A model generated the notes under the pieces. It was not told the origin of the DNA and ran no database searches. It was given only the letters and a program-made list of their open reading frames with translations. A stretch of DNA of 64,000 bases, from assembly GCA_910589485.1 (NCBI GenBank), contig CAJUSW010000008.1:62001-126000 (forward strand), in the 5' to 3' direction. The translations under genes and the position numbers were made by a program. This document shows, piece after piece, positions 43,707 to 52,300 of this stretch. Numbering within the stretch: the stretch's first letter is position 1; the number at the start of each line of letters is the position of its first letter. This DNA comes from an uncultured Duncaniella sp. Lineage in GTDB: Bacteria; Bacteroidota; Bacteroidia; Bacteroidales; Muribaculaceae.

Positions 43707-44578
43707 TATGATTCGGGTTTACGGGCGGTGATGTGGAAGCAGGGTTGCCCTACTTCGTATTTCACCCATATTTTATTTTCCTCGCGCATGGCTTTCAGCA
43801 CCTCGGCGAGTATGCCTTTGAGGTCGTCGACACTCCGGGCCGGGGCGGGTGATGAAGCCACGAACGATGCGTAGGATATATCGAAGGTGGTGCCCAGCTG
43901 ATGGACTGACGAGTCGATGGCGTTGCGGTTGCGACGGCGGAGGCGTTTTACGGTGTGGGGGGTGCGCAACACGCTTGTCACCTTGATGCGGTAGTCGCCT
44001 CCACCACGTGCCGCGATGGTGTCGCGGAAGCGGTGGCCGATCTCACGCAGGGTGCTTGCTGCCTCGGGCACCAGATAGGGGCGGGAGAAGATGAGGGTGT
44101 CGAGGTAATAGTCGGCACATGATGCTACCTTGACGATAGGCCGGGCCAGTTGCCAGTGGGAGCGGGTGTCGGTGAGCGGGCGCAGTCCGTAGCGCTCGGC
44201 TTCGGCCCAATGCACGTAGTTGGAGTCGTTGAAGTAGGGGCGCAGGTTGCCGAAATAGTTTACCTTGATGCGCTGGGTTGGCTCGGGCATCTTTTCGAGG
44301 TGGCGCTTGTAGTAGCTCACGGTGTCGAGTTTCTCGAGGTCGTAAACGTTGTCGCCGGAGAATATCTCGACCACCGGTGGCTGGGCGATGGCTTCCTCTA
44401 CGGCAAGCTCGGGGTCGGAGGAGGTGTCGGATGAGGGGGTGGGCACACACATGACTACGCATAATGCTATGAAAAGCATTACGGGCAACAGGAGTCTCAA
44501 CACCTTGAGGGGGTTGACACGGCGGCGCACCACTTTGCGTTTACGTTTTCCTTGTATCGGTGGTTGTTGCTGGGTCAT
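43706..44578 (-). CDS. DUF5715-type protein with M15-peptidase-like motif
   Basis: A 290-residue protein anchored by one N-terminal helix (about 27-47) after a basic start (GKRKRKVVRRR). The C-terminal half contains SVLRTPHTVKRLRRRN, then SSVHQLGTTFDISYASF, then CFHITAR, the His...Asp...His pattern of zinc D-Ala-D-Ala-type carboxypeptidases (M15), with the remaining family member ligands plausible. A peptidoglycan-trimming role in the periplasm is inferred. It lies four bases after queC and overlaps the AsmA-like start, so the three are translated in series. Confidence 0.85.
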   Translation of the reverse strand: MTQQQPPIQGKRKRKVVRRRVNPLKVLRLLLPVMLFIALCVVMCVPTPSSDTSSDPELAVEEAIAQPPVVEIFSGDNVYDLEKLDTVSYYKRHLEKMPEPTQRIKVNYFGNLRPYFNDSNYVHWAEAERYGLRPLTDTRSHWQLARPIVKVASCADYYLDTLIFSRPYLVPEAASTLREIGHRFRDTIAARGGGDYRIKVTSVLRTPHTVKRLRRRNRNAIDSSVHQLGTTFDISYASFVASSPAPARSVDDLKGILAEVLKAMREENKIWVKYEVGQPCFHITARKPES

Positions 44579-44582
44579 GGGG

Positions 44583-45227
44583 TCAATCGTCGGTGAGGGT
44601 TATGCCGGCATATGCGAGTGCCTCGGCGCGCTCGATACATGTGCCGCATTTGCCGCAGTGTTTCTCTCCACCTTTATAGCAGGAGTAGGTGAGTGAGTAG
44701 TCGACACCGAGGTTTTTGCCACGCAATGCGATCTCGCCTTTGGAATAGGAGGTGTAGGGGGCGAAGAGTTCGAGGTGTTCATAGGTGCCGTCGGCGATGG
44801 CGGCGCCCATGGAGCGGATAAATTCGGGGCGGCAGTCGGGGTAGATGGCGTGGTCGCCTGAGTGGTTGGCGATCATTACGCCATCGAGTCCGCGGCTCTC
44901 GGCGAGCCCGGCGGCTACGGCGAGCATTATGCCGTTGCGGAAGGGGACGACGGTTGAGCGCATGTTTTCGTCCTCGTAATGGCCTTCGGGGATGGCGTCG
45001 GCACCTTGGAGGAGGGAGCTGTTGAAGTGGCGGGCCATGAATGAGAGGTCAATCTCGATCCATTCTATGCCGAGCATTTCGCAGTTGATGCGTGCGCAAC
45101 GGGCCTCGCGCATGTTATGGTTGGAGCCGTATTGAAATGTGACGGCCGCGGCGATGGAGTCGCGGTATTCGTGGAGCATTGTCACGGAGTCCATGCCTCC
45201 TGAGAGGACTAAGAGATATTTTTTCAA
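44583..45227 (-). CDS. queC: 7-Cyano-7-deazaguanine synthase
   Basis: A 214-residue ATP-dependent enzyme making preQ0, the queuosine precursor. ATP-pyrophosphatase loop VLSGGMDSVTML near the N-terminus and a C-terminal zinc site (CYKGGEKHCGKCGTCIERAEA region). The only start that fits is TTG at 45227 (followed by AAAAAATAT; a stop precedes it in frame), so this gene appears to use TTG. It is in line with queF, but 296 bases of palindromic repeats separate them. Confidence 0.95.
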   Translation of the reverse strand: MKKYLLVLSGGMDSVTMLHEYRDSIAAAVTFQYGSNHNMREARCARINCEMLGIEWIEIDLSFMARHFNSSLLQGADAIPEGHYEDENMRSTVVPFRNGIMLAVAAGLAESRGLDGVMIANHSGDHAIYPDCRPEFIRSMGAAIADGTYEHLELFAPYTSYSKGEIALRGKNLGVDYSLTYSCYKGGEKHCGKCGTCIERAEALAYAGITLTDD

Positions 45228-45312
45228 TTAGTAATCAGTTGTTTTTTGGCGAGAGCCGGTTGGTTAATTATACGACGTCTTCGAGGCCGGTTGATGATGG
45301 TTGGTTGCAACC

Positions 45313-45430
45313 CCACGCCTCGCGGGAGCAAATCTCGCCCTACCGGACGCGATTTTGCCCCGCTCGTGGTTCCCCCACGCCTCGCGGGACAAATCTTGCC
45401 CTGTCGGGCGCGATTTTGTCCCGCTCGTGG
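45313..45430. repeat. Two tandem copies of a ~56-bp imperfect palindrome
   Basis: Unit 1 (45313-45369) and unit 2 (45375-45430) both start CCACGCCTCGCGGGA and end CCCGCTCGTGG and differ at only a few bases. Each folds on itself: CCACG pairs with CGTGG, GCGGGACAAA with TTTGTCCCGC and GCCC with GGGC (unit 2). They resemble a REP/BIME-type intergenic element. No protein is predicted here. Confidence 0.85.
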
Positions 45431-45431
45431 T

Positions 45432-45467
45432 GGGGCTATAATTATATCGCCCCTTCGGGGCTTTTTT
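45432..45467 (+). terminator. Compound hairpin with T-run next to the palindromes
   Basis: GCCCC-TTC-GGGGC (45449-45461) runs into TTTTTT on the + strand, and GGGGCTATAATTATATCGCCCC (45432-45453) is an alternative stem. The polarity is against queC and queF, so it is either part of the repeat element or stops antisense transcription. Confidence 0.6.
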
Positions 45468-45523
45468 GCGGGCGGGTTGGTCCTTTCGGGATTTGGGGTG
45501 GGATACCTTCGGTGGCTTTTGGG

Positions 45524-45994
45524 TCAGAAGGTGTCGGGGATGGAGGCGAGGAGGCGGGCGGAGACGAGGTGCTGATGGTCGGCGTCACCCCAGTTGGCAA
45601 AGGGGTGGATGGCTATGCCTCCACGGGGGGTGAAGATGCCTTTAACCTCGATATATTTGGGATCCATGAGGCGGATCAGATCTTTCATAATTATGTTTAC
45701 GCAGTCTTCGTGGAAGTCGCCGTGGTTGCGGAAGCTGAAGAGGTAGAGTTTGAGGCTCTTGCTCTCGACCATGCGCTCGCGTGGAATGTAGGAGATGAGT
45801 ATCTTTGCAAAGTCGGGCTGGCCGGTCTTTGGACAGAGGGATGTAAATTCGGGACAGGTGAATGTCACGAGGTATTCGTTCTCGGGATGTTTGTTGATGA
45901 ATGTCTCGAGGACCTGGGGAGAGTATTGATCGGGGTACTTCACTCCGGTGTTGCCGAGGAGTGATACGCCGTCGAGTTCGGAATCGGATCGCAT
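45524..45994 (-). CDS. queF: preQ0 reductase (7-cyano-7-deazaguanine reductase)
   Basis: A 156-residue NADPH-dependent enzyme converting preQ0 to preQ1. Catalytic Cys in EFTSLCPKTGQPDFAK, then the NADPH motif ERMVESKSLKLYLFSFRNHG with the catalytic Asp region FHEDCVN. The size fits the unimodular QueF class. It heads the same-strand run with queC, together giving two steps of queuosine synthesis. Confidence 0.96.
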   Translation of the reverse strand: MRSDSELDGVSLLGNTGVKYPDQYSPQVLETFINKHPENEYLVTFTCPEFTSLCPKTGQPDFAKILISYIPRERMVESKSLKLYLFSFRNHGDFHEDCVNIIMKDLIRLMDPKYIEVKGIFTPRGGIAIHPFANWGDADHQHLVSARLLASIPDTF

Positions 45995-46052
45995 AGATTT
46001 ATCTATACCTTAATATATAATAATATATAATGTGTACCTATCGTAAATAAAG

Positions 46053-46107
46053 GGGGACAAAAGCCATGAGGTGACTGTGTGTGGTACAGCCCATAGGCTT
46101 TTGTCCC
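46053..46107 (-). terminator. Terminator of the aspC-tyrS unit
   Basis: On the - strand GGGACAAAAGCC and GGCTTTTGTCCC pair around a ~30-base loop and continue into CCTTTATTTACG, about 20 bases after the tyrS stop. Confidence 0.7.
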
Positions 46108-46124
46108 TTATCGGAGATTCAGGA

Positions 46125-47420
46125 TCAGTCGACTACTTTGAGCAGGAAGTAGTTCTTCTTGCCACGCTGAACCAGAATGTACTTATCGTTGAGAAGCATG
46201 TCGGGGGTAGCGGGGGCGTAGGCATCGGTGATTTTCTCCTTGTTGATGGAGACGCCGCCACCCTGTACCATCTTGCGCATCTCGCCCTTGGAGGGGAATA
46301 CGGCGGCATGGTCGGTGAGGAGGTCGGCGAGCTTGACACCCTCGGTGATCACCGAGCGGGGGATCTCAAACTGGGGCACGCCTTCCATTACGGCGAGGAG
46401 AGTGGCCTCGTCGATCTTGCGGAGGGTCTCGCCGGCCTTGTTGCTGAAGAGGATCTGGGAGGCCTCAACTGCCATCTCGTAGTCCTCGGCCGAGTGTACC
46501 ATAGTGGTGATCTCCTTGGCGAGACGCTTCTGGAGGGGACGGAGGCCGGGATCCTTGGCCTGCTCCTCTACGAGAGCCTCGATCTCCTCACGGGTGAGCG
46601 AGGTGAAGATCTTGATGTACTTCTCGGCATCGGCGTCGGAAACGTTGAGCCAGAACTGGTAGAACTTGTAGGGGGAGGTGTAGCGGGGATCGAGCCATAC
46701 GTTTCCGCTCTCGGTCTTGCCGAATTTACCGCCGTCGGCCTTGGTGATGAGGGGGCAGGTGAGGGCGTAGGCCTCGCCACCTACAGTGCGGCGGATGAGC
46801 TCGGTGCCGGTGGTGATGTTGCCCCACTGGTCGGAACCTCCGAGCTGCAGGCGACATCCCTTCTCCTTATAAAGATGGAGGAAGTCGTAGCCCTGGCAGA
46901 GCTGGTAGGAGAACTCGGTGAACGACATGCCTTGCTGAGACTCGCCGCTGAGACGCTTCTTCACGGAGTCCTTGGCCATCATGTAATTGACGGTGATGTG
47001 CTTGCCCACGTCGCGGATGAAGTCGAGGAATGAGAAATTCTTCATCCAGTCGTAGTTGTTGACCATCTCGGCGGCGTTGGGGGCATCGGAGTCGAAGTCA
47101 AGGAATTTGCTGAGCTGTCGCTTGATGGCCTCCTGGTTGTGACGCAGGGTCTCCTCGCTGAGGAGTTTGCGCTCCTGGCTCTTCATGGAGGGGTCGCCGA
47201 TCATGCCGGTTGCGCCTCCCACGAGAGCGATGGGCTTGTGGCCCGAGCGCTGGAAGTGCTTGAGCATCATCACGCCCACGAGGTGTCCTATATGCAGAGA
47301 GTCGGCCGTAGGGTCAATGCCCAGGTAGGCGACTGTCATTTCTTTTTTAAGTTGTTCGTCAGTGCCCGGCATCATCTGGTGGATCATGCCGCGCCAGGTA
47401 AGTTCTTCAATAAAGTCCAT
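46125..47420 (-). CDS. tyrS: Tyrosyl-tRNA synthetase
   Basis: A 431-residue class I synthetase charging tRNA-Tyr. HIGH motif in SLHIGHLVGV, the KMSKS-type loop as KFGKTE, GGSDQWGNI and a C-terminal S4 RNA-binding domain (SINKEKITD...YILVQRGKKNYFLLKVVD). Normal length. It starts 13 bases after the aminotransferase stop and is co-transcribed with it. Confidence 0.98.
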   Translation of the reverse strand: MDFIEELTWRGMIHQMMPGTDEQLKKEMTVAYLGIDPTADSLHIGHLVGVMMLKHFQRSGHKPIALVGGATGMIGDPSMKSQERKLLSEETLRHNQEAIKRQLSKFLDFDSDAPNAAEMVNNYDWMKNFSFLDFIRDVGKHITVNYMMAKDSVKKRLSGESQQGMSFTEFSYQLCQGYDFLHLYKEKGCRLQLGGSDQWGNITTGTELIRRTVGGEAYALTCPLITKADGGKFGKTESGNVWLDPRYTSPYKFYQFWLNVSDADAEKYIKIFTSLTREEIEALVEEQAKDPGLRPLQKRLAKEITTMVHSAEDYEMAVEASQILFSNKAGETLRKIDEATLLAVMEGVPQFEIPRSVITEGVKLADLLTDHAAVFPSKGEMRKMVQGGGVSINKEKITDAYAPATPDMLLNDKYILVQRGKKNYFLLKVVD

Positions 47421-47432
47421 TATTCTGATGGG

Positions 47433-48635
47433 TTATTTTTTCAGTGTAGCGAGGGTTGCGGCAATGCGGCGCATGGCTTCGCGGATGTTGTCGTCGCTTG
47501 TGGCGTAGCTGAGTCGGATGTAGCCTTCCATTCCGAACGCACCGCCGTCGACGGTGGCAACGTGTCCGCTCTCGAGGAGGTACATGGCGAGGTCGGCCGA
47601 TGATGCGATGGCTTTACCCTCGGGGGTGGTGGTGCCGATGTAGGCGCTGACCTCGGGGAATAGGTAGAAGGCTCCGGCGGGACGGTTGACCTTGAGGCCG
47701 GGGATCTGGGAGGCGAGCTCGACCACGAGGTTGCGACGACGCTCGAAAGCCTTGTTCATCTCGAGAACGCACTCCTGTGAGCCGGTGTAGGCAGCCTCGG
47801 CGGCCTTCTGGGCGATAGAGGAAGCGTTGGATGAGTACTGGCCCTGGAGCTTATTGACAGCCTTGGCGAGCCAGAGGGGGGATGCGCTGTAGCCGATGCG
47901 CCAGCCGGTCATTGCATAAGCCTTGGAGACACCGTTGATGATGACGGTGCGGTCAGCGATCTCGGGGAATGAGGCCATGGATGTGAACGAGCCGGTGAAG
48001 TTGATGTGCTCGTAGATCTCGTCGGCGAGCACCAGTATCTCGGGGTGCTTGGCGAGGACGTTAACCAGACCCTGGAGCTCCTCGCGGGAGTAGACGCTAC
48101 CGGTGGGGTTGGAGGGGGAGCAGAGCAGGATCATGCGTGTGGCGGGGGTGATGGCCTCCTCGAGCTGAGCGGGAGTGATCTTGAAGTCCTGATCGATGCC
48201 GGCATGGACAGCCACGGGGGTACCCTCGGCGAGCTTGACCATCTCGACATAGCTCACCCATGCGGGCATGGGGATGATCACCTCGTCGCCCTTGTTGATG
48301 GAAGCGAGGATCACGTTGCAGAGAGCCTGCTTGGCACCGTTGGACACGGTGATCTGCTCAGGGGCATACTCTACGCCGTTCTCGCCACGGAGTTTCTCGC
48401 TGATGGCTTTGCGGAGTGACATGTAGCCGGGCACGGGAGTATAGAAGGTGAAGTTGTCGTCGATGGCTTTCTTGGCGGCCTCCTTGATGTGGGCGGGGGT
48501 CTCGAAGTCGGGTTCGCCTACGGAGAGGTTTATGACATCAACGCCCTGAGCCTTAAGCTCATTGCTCTTCTGCGACATGGCCAGAGTGGCCGATGGTGCA
48601 AGCGCGTTTACGCGCTCGGATACGTGAGTGTACAT
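47433..48635 (-). CDS. aspC: PLP-dependent aspartate-type aminotransferase
   Basis: A 400-residue fold-type I aminotransferase. Seen: NLSVGEPDFETP near the N-terminus, SNGAKQAL, LCSPSNPTG, DEIYEH and the PLP lysine in VSKAYAMTGWRIGY. It probably makes aspartate from oxaloacetate and glutamate, though broad specificity is possible. I start it at ATG 48635 (MYTHVSERVNALAPS). A - strand TACCTTTG box with ATTG at 20 bases lies at 48668-48699. Confidence 0.93.
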   Translation of the reverse strand: MYTHVSERVNALAPSATLAMSQKSNELKAQGVDVINLSVGEPDFETPAHIKEAAKKAIDDNFTFYTPVPGYMSLRKAISEKLRGENGVEYAPEQITVSNGAKQALCNVILASINKGDEVIIPMPAWVSYVEMVKLAEGTPVAVHAGIDQDFKITPAQLEEAITPATRMILLCSPSNPTGSVYSREELQGLVNVLAKHPEILVLADEIYEHINFTGSFTSMASFPEIADRTVIINGVSKAYAMTGWRIGYSASPLWLAKAVNKLQGQYSSNASSIAQKAAEAAYTGSQECVLEMNKAFERRRNLVVELASQIPGLKVNRPAGAFYLFPEVSAYIGTTTPEGKAIASSADLAMYLLESGHVATVDGGAFGMEGYIRLSYATSDDNIREAMRRIAATLATLKK

Positions 48636-48667
48636 ATATATGCGTTTAGTAATATTCTTGTGGTGTG

Positions 48668-48699
48668 CAAAGGTAGTGTTTTTCCGTGAGATAGTCAAT
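48668..48699 (-). promoter_or_regulatory. Probable promoter of aspC-tyrS
   Basis: On the - strand TACCTTTG (48668-48675) with ATTG (48696-48699), one base off the -33 consensus, at 20 bases. Confidence 0.6.
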
Positions 48700-48738
48700 T
48701 ATTTTGACCTGCACGGAGGTTGAGTGCCGCTGTTTTTG

Positions 48739-49170
48739 TCAGTCGAGCTTGATTTCGGCCTGGCACATCTCGTCGTAAGCCTCCCATGAGGGATCGTTCT
48801 CGCAGTAGACTGTGAGGGGAAGGAGGGGGAGGGGTGCAAGGAGCTCGTTGAGCTTACGGCCGAAAATGTGGGTCGAGAGTGTGTAGAACACCCAGTCGCG
48901 CTTGCCGTCGCCGGTGAATATGCCGGTGAGGACGGCCACGGGATCCTTCTTGAACTCGGCCTGGAGGATATCCTGAACCTTTTCCATCATCTCGGAAGTG
49001 GCAGTGTCGGGCATACCGGTGGCGTCGGGGGTGTATTTCCAGGTGACTTCTACGCGGATTGTGAAGCGCGGATTGGAGCGGAACTTGGCCACGTCTCTAT
49101 TGCCGGTCACCATGATGAGGTGTCCGTCCTCGCTTTCGGCCGGAGCGGTCCACCAAGAGTCTTTTTCCAT
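48739..49170 (-). CDS. DUF695 domain protein
   Basis: A 143-residue protein starting MEKDSWWTAPAES at ATG 49170. The sequence (ENPRFTIRVEV-like region, WVFYTLSTHIF and a C-terminal YDEMCQAEIKLD) matches the DUF695 layout seen in Bacteroidales: a small cytoplasmic domain without known activity. No signal peptide. It is divergent from lgt. The longer frame upstream is judged non-coding. Confidence 0.82.
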   Translation of the reverse strand: MEKDSWWTAPAESEDGHLIMVTGNRDVAKFRSNPRFTIRVEVTWKYTPDATGMPDTATSEMMEKVQDILQAEFKKDPVAVLTGIFTGDGKRDWVFYTLSTHIFGRKLNELLAPLPLLPLTVYCENDPSWEAYDEMCQAEIKLD

Positions 49171-49217
49171 ATTTATCAGTCTAATCGGGTTGTTTTCAAG
49201 CAAAATTAAGGAAGATT

Positions 49218-49248
49218 TTTGATATAACCGCGAATGTGAGTAATTTTG
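49218..49248 (+). promoter_or_regulatory. Promoter of lgt
   Basis: TTTG (49218-49221), 19 bases, then TAATTTTG (49241-49248), 25 bases before the lgt ATG: a full consensus match. Confidence 0.8.
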
Positions 49249-49273
49249 TGGGAAATTTAGATAAATCAGAGAA

Positions 49274-50125
49274 ATGCTTGACTTCATCACATGGACGGCC
49301 GACCCGGTGTGGTTCCACATAGGACCGTTGGCCATACGCTGGTACAGCCTCGCCTTCATGGTGGGCTTTCTCGTGGGATACGAGATCGAGGCCAGAATCT
49401 ACCGCCACGAGGGCGCACCCGAGAAATGGCTCGGAATATTATTGATGTGGACCGTAGCCGGCACCATAATCGGCGCCCGCCTGGGACACGTGTTTTTCTA
49501 CGAATGGGATGTGTACAAGCAGGATCCCATCAGCATCCTGTATGTATGGCACGGTGGCCTTGCCAGCCATGGCGGCACTATAGGTATCATCATAGGGGTG
49601 CTGCTCTACTCGCTCATCACCACAAAGAGAAATCCGCTGTGGACATTTGACCGCCTGGTGATACCTATCGCGCTGGTGGGCGGTCTTATACGATGCGGCA
49701 ACCTGATGAACAGCGAGATATTCGGCCACGCCACCACTCTGCCGTGGGGATTCATGTTTGTGCGCTCGCGCGAGTGGCATGAGCTGTACTACGGCCAGGC
49801 GTGTCATCCGACCCAGATATATGAGGCTCTGTGCTATTTCGCGCTGTTTGCCCTGCTGATGTGGATGTATTGGAAGAAGAATGCCGAGGAGCGTCCGGGA
49901 CTGATATTCGGAGTGTTCTTCATAGGTATTTTCCTGCCGAGGTTCCTGATAGAGTTCATAAAGAATGATCAGGTGGATTTCGAGGCCGGTATGATGCTCA
50001 ACATGGGACAGTGGCTGAGCATACCGTTCATACTTATCGGTGTGGGGCTGGTGATATATGCCATGCGCCGTCCGAGGGTGAAGATTGATTTCCCCAACAG
50101 GTTTGCTGATGAAAACTCAAAGTAA
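49274..50125 (+). CDS. lgt: Prolipoprotein diacylglyceryl transferase
   Basis: A 283-residue inner-membrane enzyme that attaches diacylglycerol to the lipobox Cys of prelipoproteins, the first step for the many lipoproteins in this window. Seven hydrophobic segments, the HGGLASHGGTIG motif and the Lgt signature region IRCGNLMNSEIFG with conserved Arg/Asn/Glu, plus PTQIYEAL. Normal length. pheS follows after 75 bases with its own -7 box. Confidence 0.97.
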   Translation: MLDFITWTADPVWFHIGPLAIRWYSLAFMVGFLVGYEIEARIYRHEGAPEKWLGILLMWTVAGTIIGARLGHVFFYEWDVYKQDPISILYVWHGGLASHGGTIGIIIGVLLYSLITTKRNPLWTFDRLVIPIALVGGLIRCGNLMNSEIFGHATTLPWGFMFVRSREWHELYYGQACHPTQIYEALCYFALFALLMWMYWKKNAEERPGLIFGVFFIGIFLPRFLIEFIKNDQVDFEAGMMLNMGQWLSIPFILIGVGLVIYAMRRPRVKIDFPNRFADENSK

Positions 50126-50170
50126 TTAAGTAGCCATTCAAATAAAACCGCTACTTAGTAAATTTTTTAC

Positions 50171-50178
50171 TAAATTTG
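50171..50178 (+). promoter_or_regulatory. -7 box before pheS
   Basis: TAAATTTG matches TAnnTTTG and lies about 22 bases before the pheS ATG, overlapping the end of an inverted repeat (TTAGTAAA and TTTACTAA, 50155-50173). No strong -33 TTTG, so the call is moderate. Confidence 0.5.
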
Positions 50179-50200
50179 CACCAAAATTTCGCATTAGACT

Positions 50201-51220
50201 ATGATAAACAAGATAAATCAGCTGAAAGCTGAGATCGAGGCAGTGACTGCCGGCAATATAGAGGAAGTGGAGGCTCTCCGCATCAAGTATCTGAGCAAGA
50301 AGGGAGCCATCACCGCTCTTATGCAGGATTTCCGTTCGGTGCCTGCTGAGCAGAAGCGCGAGATGGGCCAGAAGCTCAATGAGCTGAAGACGCTCGCCAC
50401 CGATAAACTGAACGAGCTGCGTGAATCGTTTGAGAACGCTGACACTGTGGAGGTTGACCTTGACCTCACCCGCACAGCAGCGCCTATGCCCCTTGGCTCG
50501 CGCCACCCGCTGTCGCTGGTGAAGGATGAGATCATCTCGATATTCTCGCGCCTCGGCTTCACCATTGCCGAGGGTCCCGAGATCGAGGATGACTGGCATG
50601 TGTTCTCGTCGCTCAACTTTGCCGAGGATCACCCCGCACGTGACATGCAGGACACTTTCTTCATACAGCGTAATCCCGATGTGCTGTTGCGCACCCACAC
50701 CTCTTCGGTACAGTCGAGGGTGATGGAGCACACACAGCCACCGATCCGCATCATCTGCCCGGGACGTGTGTACCGCAACGAGGCTATCTCGGCCCGCGCA
50801 CATTGCTTCTTCCACCAGGTGGAGGCGCTGTATGTGGACGAGAATGTATCGTTTGCCGATCTGCGCCAGACACTGCTGTATTTCGCCCGAGAGATGTTCG
50901 GACCCGACACCAAGATACGTCTGCGTCCCAGCTACTTCCCCTTCACCGAACCGTCGGCCGAGATGGATATCTCTTGCAACCTGTGTGGGGGCAAGGGATG
51001 CGGTTTCTGCAAGCACACCGGCTGGGTGGAGATCCTGGGCTGTGGCATGGTGGATCCCAACGTGCTCGAGGCTTGCGGAATCGACTCGAAGAAGTACACC
51101 GGTTTCGCGCTCGGAATGGGCGTGGAGCGCATCACCAACCTGAAGTATCAGATCAGCGACCTGCGCATGTTCTCGGAGAACGACAAGCGTTTCCTTGAGC
51201 AGTTCCAGGCAGCTCACTGA
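50201..51220 (+). CDS. pheS: Phenylalanyl-tRNA synthetase alpha subunit
   Basis: A 339-residue subunit with an N-terminal coiled-coil arm (about 1-90) and the class II catalytic core: GSRHPLSLVKDEI, motif 2 PGRVYRNEAISARAHCFFHQVE, motif 3 GFALGMGVERITNL, and the substrate region LRPSYFPFTEPSAEM. Catalyses Phe-tRNA formation together with PheT, which is not in the window. A long antisense frame over this gene is an artefact. Confidence 0.98.
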   Translation: MINKINQLKAEIEAVTAGNIEEVEALRIKYLSKKGAITALMQDFRSVPAEQKREMGQKLNELKTLATDKLNELRESFENADTVEVDLDLTRTAAPMPLGSRHPLSLVKDEIISIFSRLGFTIAEGPEIEDDWHVFSSLNFAEDHPARDMQDTFFIQRNPDVLLRTHTSSVQSRVMEHTQPPIRIICPGRVYRNEAISARAHCFFHQVEALYVDENVSFADLRQTLLYFAREMFGPDTKIRLRPSYFPFTEPSAEMDISCNLCGGKGCGFCKHTGWVEILGCGMVDPNVLEACGIDSKKYTGFALGMGVERITNLKYQISDLRMFSENDKRFLEQFQAAH

Positions 51221-51257
51221 TGGGCGGTGAGACATCAATGTGGATAAAATAACTGCG

Positions 51258-51632
51258 ATGTCGGCAATAGAATGTGTAGCGGTGGCCGGCGGTGGCGCGG
51301 TGGGGTGCATGTGCCGATATATGGTGCAACAGATGCCCCTGCTGGGAGCCGACCGCTCCTGGCCTACGCTTGCCGTGAATGTGATAGGCTGTCTGCTCAT
51401 AGGGTTCGTGGCCACGCTCATCGACGGGTGTGGCGGAATGAAGGGGCTGAGGCTATTGCTTGTGACGGGCTTCCTTGGCGGGTTTACCACCTATTCAACC
51501 TTTACGATGGATGCCGCCTCGATGGTGCGTGCCGGCGAGGCGGTGAAGGCGTTTGGCTATGTGGCGGTGACGCTCGTGGCCGGCTTCGCCTCATTTATAG
51601 CCGGGCGTGCACTTGCAGAAAGATTGTTATGA
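51258..51632 (+). CDS. crcB: Fluoride efflux channel CrcB
   Basis: A ~124-residue membrane protein with four helices: AGGGAVGCMCRY, NVIGCLLIGFVATL, and the conserved TGFLGGFTTYSTFTMDAASM, the hallmark of CrcB/Fluc fluoride channels, which act as dual-topology dimers. A GTG at 51240 in frame could add six residues. Its stop overlaps the nth start (ATGA, 51629-51632). No fluoride riboswitch-like leader is evident in the 20-base gap after pheS. Confidence 0.92.
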   Translation: MSAIECVAVAGGGAVGCMCRYMVQQMPLLGADRSWPTLAVNVIGCLLIGFVATLIDGCGGMKGLRLLLVTGFLGGFTTYSTFTMDAASMVRAGEAVKAFGYVAVTLVAGFASFIAGRALAERLL

Positions 51633-52267
51633 CTATAAAGGAACGTTACCGCAGGGTGCTCGAGATATTCGAGGCCACTATGCCTGTTGCCGAGACCGAG
51701 CTTCATTATGAGAATCCCTACCAGTTGCTTGTGGCGGTGATACTCTCGGCGCAGTGTACCGACAAGAGGGTGAATATGATTACTCCGGCCTTGTTTGAGG
51801 CTTATCCTACACCCGAGTCGATGGCCGGGGCCACAGCCGAGGATATATTTCCTTATATCAAGAGCGTGTCGTATCCCAACAACAAGAGCAAGTCGCTCGC
51901 TGGGATGGCGCGGATGCTTGTGGAGGAGTATGGAGGCGAGGTTCCGGGCGATATCGACAGGCTGATGGCTCTGCCGGGCGTAGGGCGCAAGACGGCCAAT
52001 GTGATACTTGCCGTGGTGTACAACCAGGCCGCTATGGCTGTGGATACGCATGTGTTCAGGGTGAGCGAGCGTATAGGGCTGACCACCAACAGCAAGACTC
52101 CTCTGACCACGGAGAAGGCCCTGATGAAGCATATACCGCCCGAGACGGTGCCCAAAGCGCATCACTGGCTGATATTGCACGGGAGGTATGTGTGCAAGGC
52201 GCGCCGGCCCGAGTGCATGGAGTGTCAGCTCAAGGAGGCTTGCAGGTATTATTCAAAAAACAAGTGA
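51629..52267 (+). CDS. nth: Endonuclease III
   Basis: A 212-residue DNA glycosylase/AP lyase for oxidised pyrimidines. Helix-hairpin-helix LPGVGRKTANV with catalytic Lys, the catalytic Asp in AVDTHVFRV and a C-terminal [4Fe-4S] site in the pattern C-x6-C-x2-C-x5-C (CKARRPECMECQLKEAC). The ATG at 51629 is the real start, overlapping crcB; the frame extends further upstream only by chance. Confidence 0.96.
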   Translation: MTIKERYRRVLEIFEATMPVAETELHYENPYQLLVAVILSAQCTDKRVNMITPALFEAYPTPESMAGATAEDIFPYIKSVSYPNNKSKSLAGMARMLVEEYGGEVPGDIDRLMALPGVGRKTANVILAVVYNQAAMAVDTHVFRVSERIGLTTNSKTPLTTEKALMKHIPPETVPKAHHWLILHGRYVCKARRPECMECQLKEACRYYSKNK

Positions 52268-52300
52268 AATTTCAGAACTTTAGAGTGTGTTTACTGAGAT

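Noticed and set aside
46071..47033. 320-residue frame antisense to tyrS
   Set aside because: The sense strand encodes an intact TyrRS with HIGH and KFGKT motifs; the antisense product is low-complexity Gly/Leu/Glu.
50138..51490. 450-residue frame antisense to pheS
   Set aside because: It covers a complete, motif-rich pheS; it results from G/C-rich third positions and has no recognisable domain.
51272..51628. N-terminal extension of nth
   Set aside because: The upstream part is crcB in another frame; the nth family starts at the ATG at 51629 with an ATGA overlap.
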